A stretch of 64,000 nucleotides of DNA from Nocardia sp. NBC_00565. GTDB taxonomy: Bacteria; Actinomycetota; Actinomycetes; Mycobacteriales; Mycobacteriaceae. The notes beneath the pieces are model-generated. The model made no database searches. It saw only the letters and a list, made by a program, of their open reading frames with translations, and was not told where the DNA came from. The stretch covers positions 4,340,001-4,404,000 of the forward strand of contig NZ_CP107785.1 of assembly GCF_036345915.1 (NCBI RefSeq), in the 5' to 3' direction. Made by a program: the position numbers and the translations under genes. Numbering within the stretch: position 1 is the first letter of the stretch; every line of letters starts with the position of its first letter. Below, piece after piece: positions 63,822-64,000 of this stretch.

Positions 63822-64000
63822 TCAGAACAGACCGCGCAGCCTGCCGAAGAGTGTGCGGCCCGGATCCCGATCACGCTCGCTGAACAGGAACTTCAGTTCC
63901 TCCTCGAGTTCCTTGTGCACTACGTCACGCAATTCCACCGCGGCGGCGTGCTTATCGACCGCGTCGCGCCACGGCGAGGGGTCGATCGGCGCACCGGCGG
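63822..64000 (-). CDS. 3' end of a gene of unknown function
   Basis: The frame is open from the window edge to a TGA at 63822-63824 and gives 59 residues: APIDPSPWRDAVDKHAAAVELRDVV followed by the acidic helix HKELEEELKFLFSERD and a basic end, RTLFGRLRGLF. The C-terminus looks like a coiled-coil or docking tail. Too little is visible to assign a family. Confidence 0.6.
   Translation of the reverse strand, partial: AGAPIDPSPWRDAVDKHAAAVELRDVVHKELEEELKFLFSERDRDPGRTLFGRLRGLF

Overview
The window looks like a chromosomal segment of a mycolic-acid actinomycete, most likely Nocardia. This is inferred from very high GC with long antisense shadow frames, GTG/TTG starts, an antigen-85-type mycolyltransferase, an Mce-associated membrane protein, an actinobacterial lexA/nrdR neighbourhood with TCGAAC-N4-GTTCGA SOS boxes, and a PHA synthase/depolymerase pair. 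No rRNA, tRNA, CRISPR array or intact insertion sequence was seen.

Layout. (1) 1-4300: end of a PHA synthase gene, a PHA depolymerase, a small helical protein, and a TetR-DHA2 efflux pair. (2) 4440-20050: an aromatic (type II) polyketide cluster. A SARP activator is followed by accC and a fused accD-accA on the minus strand, then a divergent operon of ketosynthase alpha, chain-length factor, ACP, di-domain aromatase/cyclase, an ActIV-like metallo-beta-lactamase-fold cyclase, an FAD monooxygenase and an alpha/beta hydrolase. Further on are a ketoreductase with a biotin carrier protein and, divergently, a SnoaL/NTF2-like protein with a nitroreductase. Both divergent promoter regions carry TCGAG heptamers repeated at 11 bp, the arrangement recognised by SARPs. 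The core operon starts with a perfect 12-bp hairpin that covers the ribosome-binding site of a 10-codon leader overlapping the KS start. (3) 20200-23570: an aminotransferase, then a decayed patch with two Pr6Pr-type membrane genes (one truncated, one frameshifted) around an MFS remnant. (4) 23700-31660: housekeeping DNA with hrpA helicase, nrdR, a secreted protein, a small membrane protein divergent from lexA, and lexA. (5) 31670-43400: esterases, a methyltransferase, two-domain Lrp and AraC regulators, a GNAT, a VOC protein, a SUMF1-like protein, a 28-residue repeat protein, tandem TetR genes, and remnants near an orphan Mce-associated protein.

(6) 43440-51970: an accessory region. It has a GGCT-like protein, two adjacent small genes sharing an amyloid-signalling-like motif (C-terminal in one, N-terminal in the other), a broken zinc-ribbon membrane gene, an E1-like (ThiF) enzyme translationally coupled to a PaaK-like adenylate-forming enzyme, and a 1260-residue HTH-STAND-TM-WD40 protein. 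(7) 52100-61300: a probable catabolic locus. A two-domain Lrp regulator and an unknown partner diverge from an amino-acid-type ABC importer, a 2-hydroxyacid dehydrogenase, a TIM-barrel isomerase, a Rieske oxygenase, a class II aldolase and an agmatinase-family ureohydrolase. (8) 61300-64000: an acyl-CoA dehydrogenase, the mycolyltransferase and the 3' end of one more gene.

At small scale, a 46-49 bp repeat encoding a peptide like [15 protein letters not shown] sits in frame at the extreme N-terminus of three unrelated genes (MFS pump, HxlR regulator, TIM-barrel isomerase; tandem in the last). The strongest candidates for something undescribed are the amyloid-motif gene pair, the ThiF/PaaK-like pair, the hairpin-leader control of the polyketide operon, the N-terminal repeat family, and the Rieske/ureohydrolase locus.
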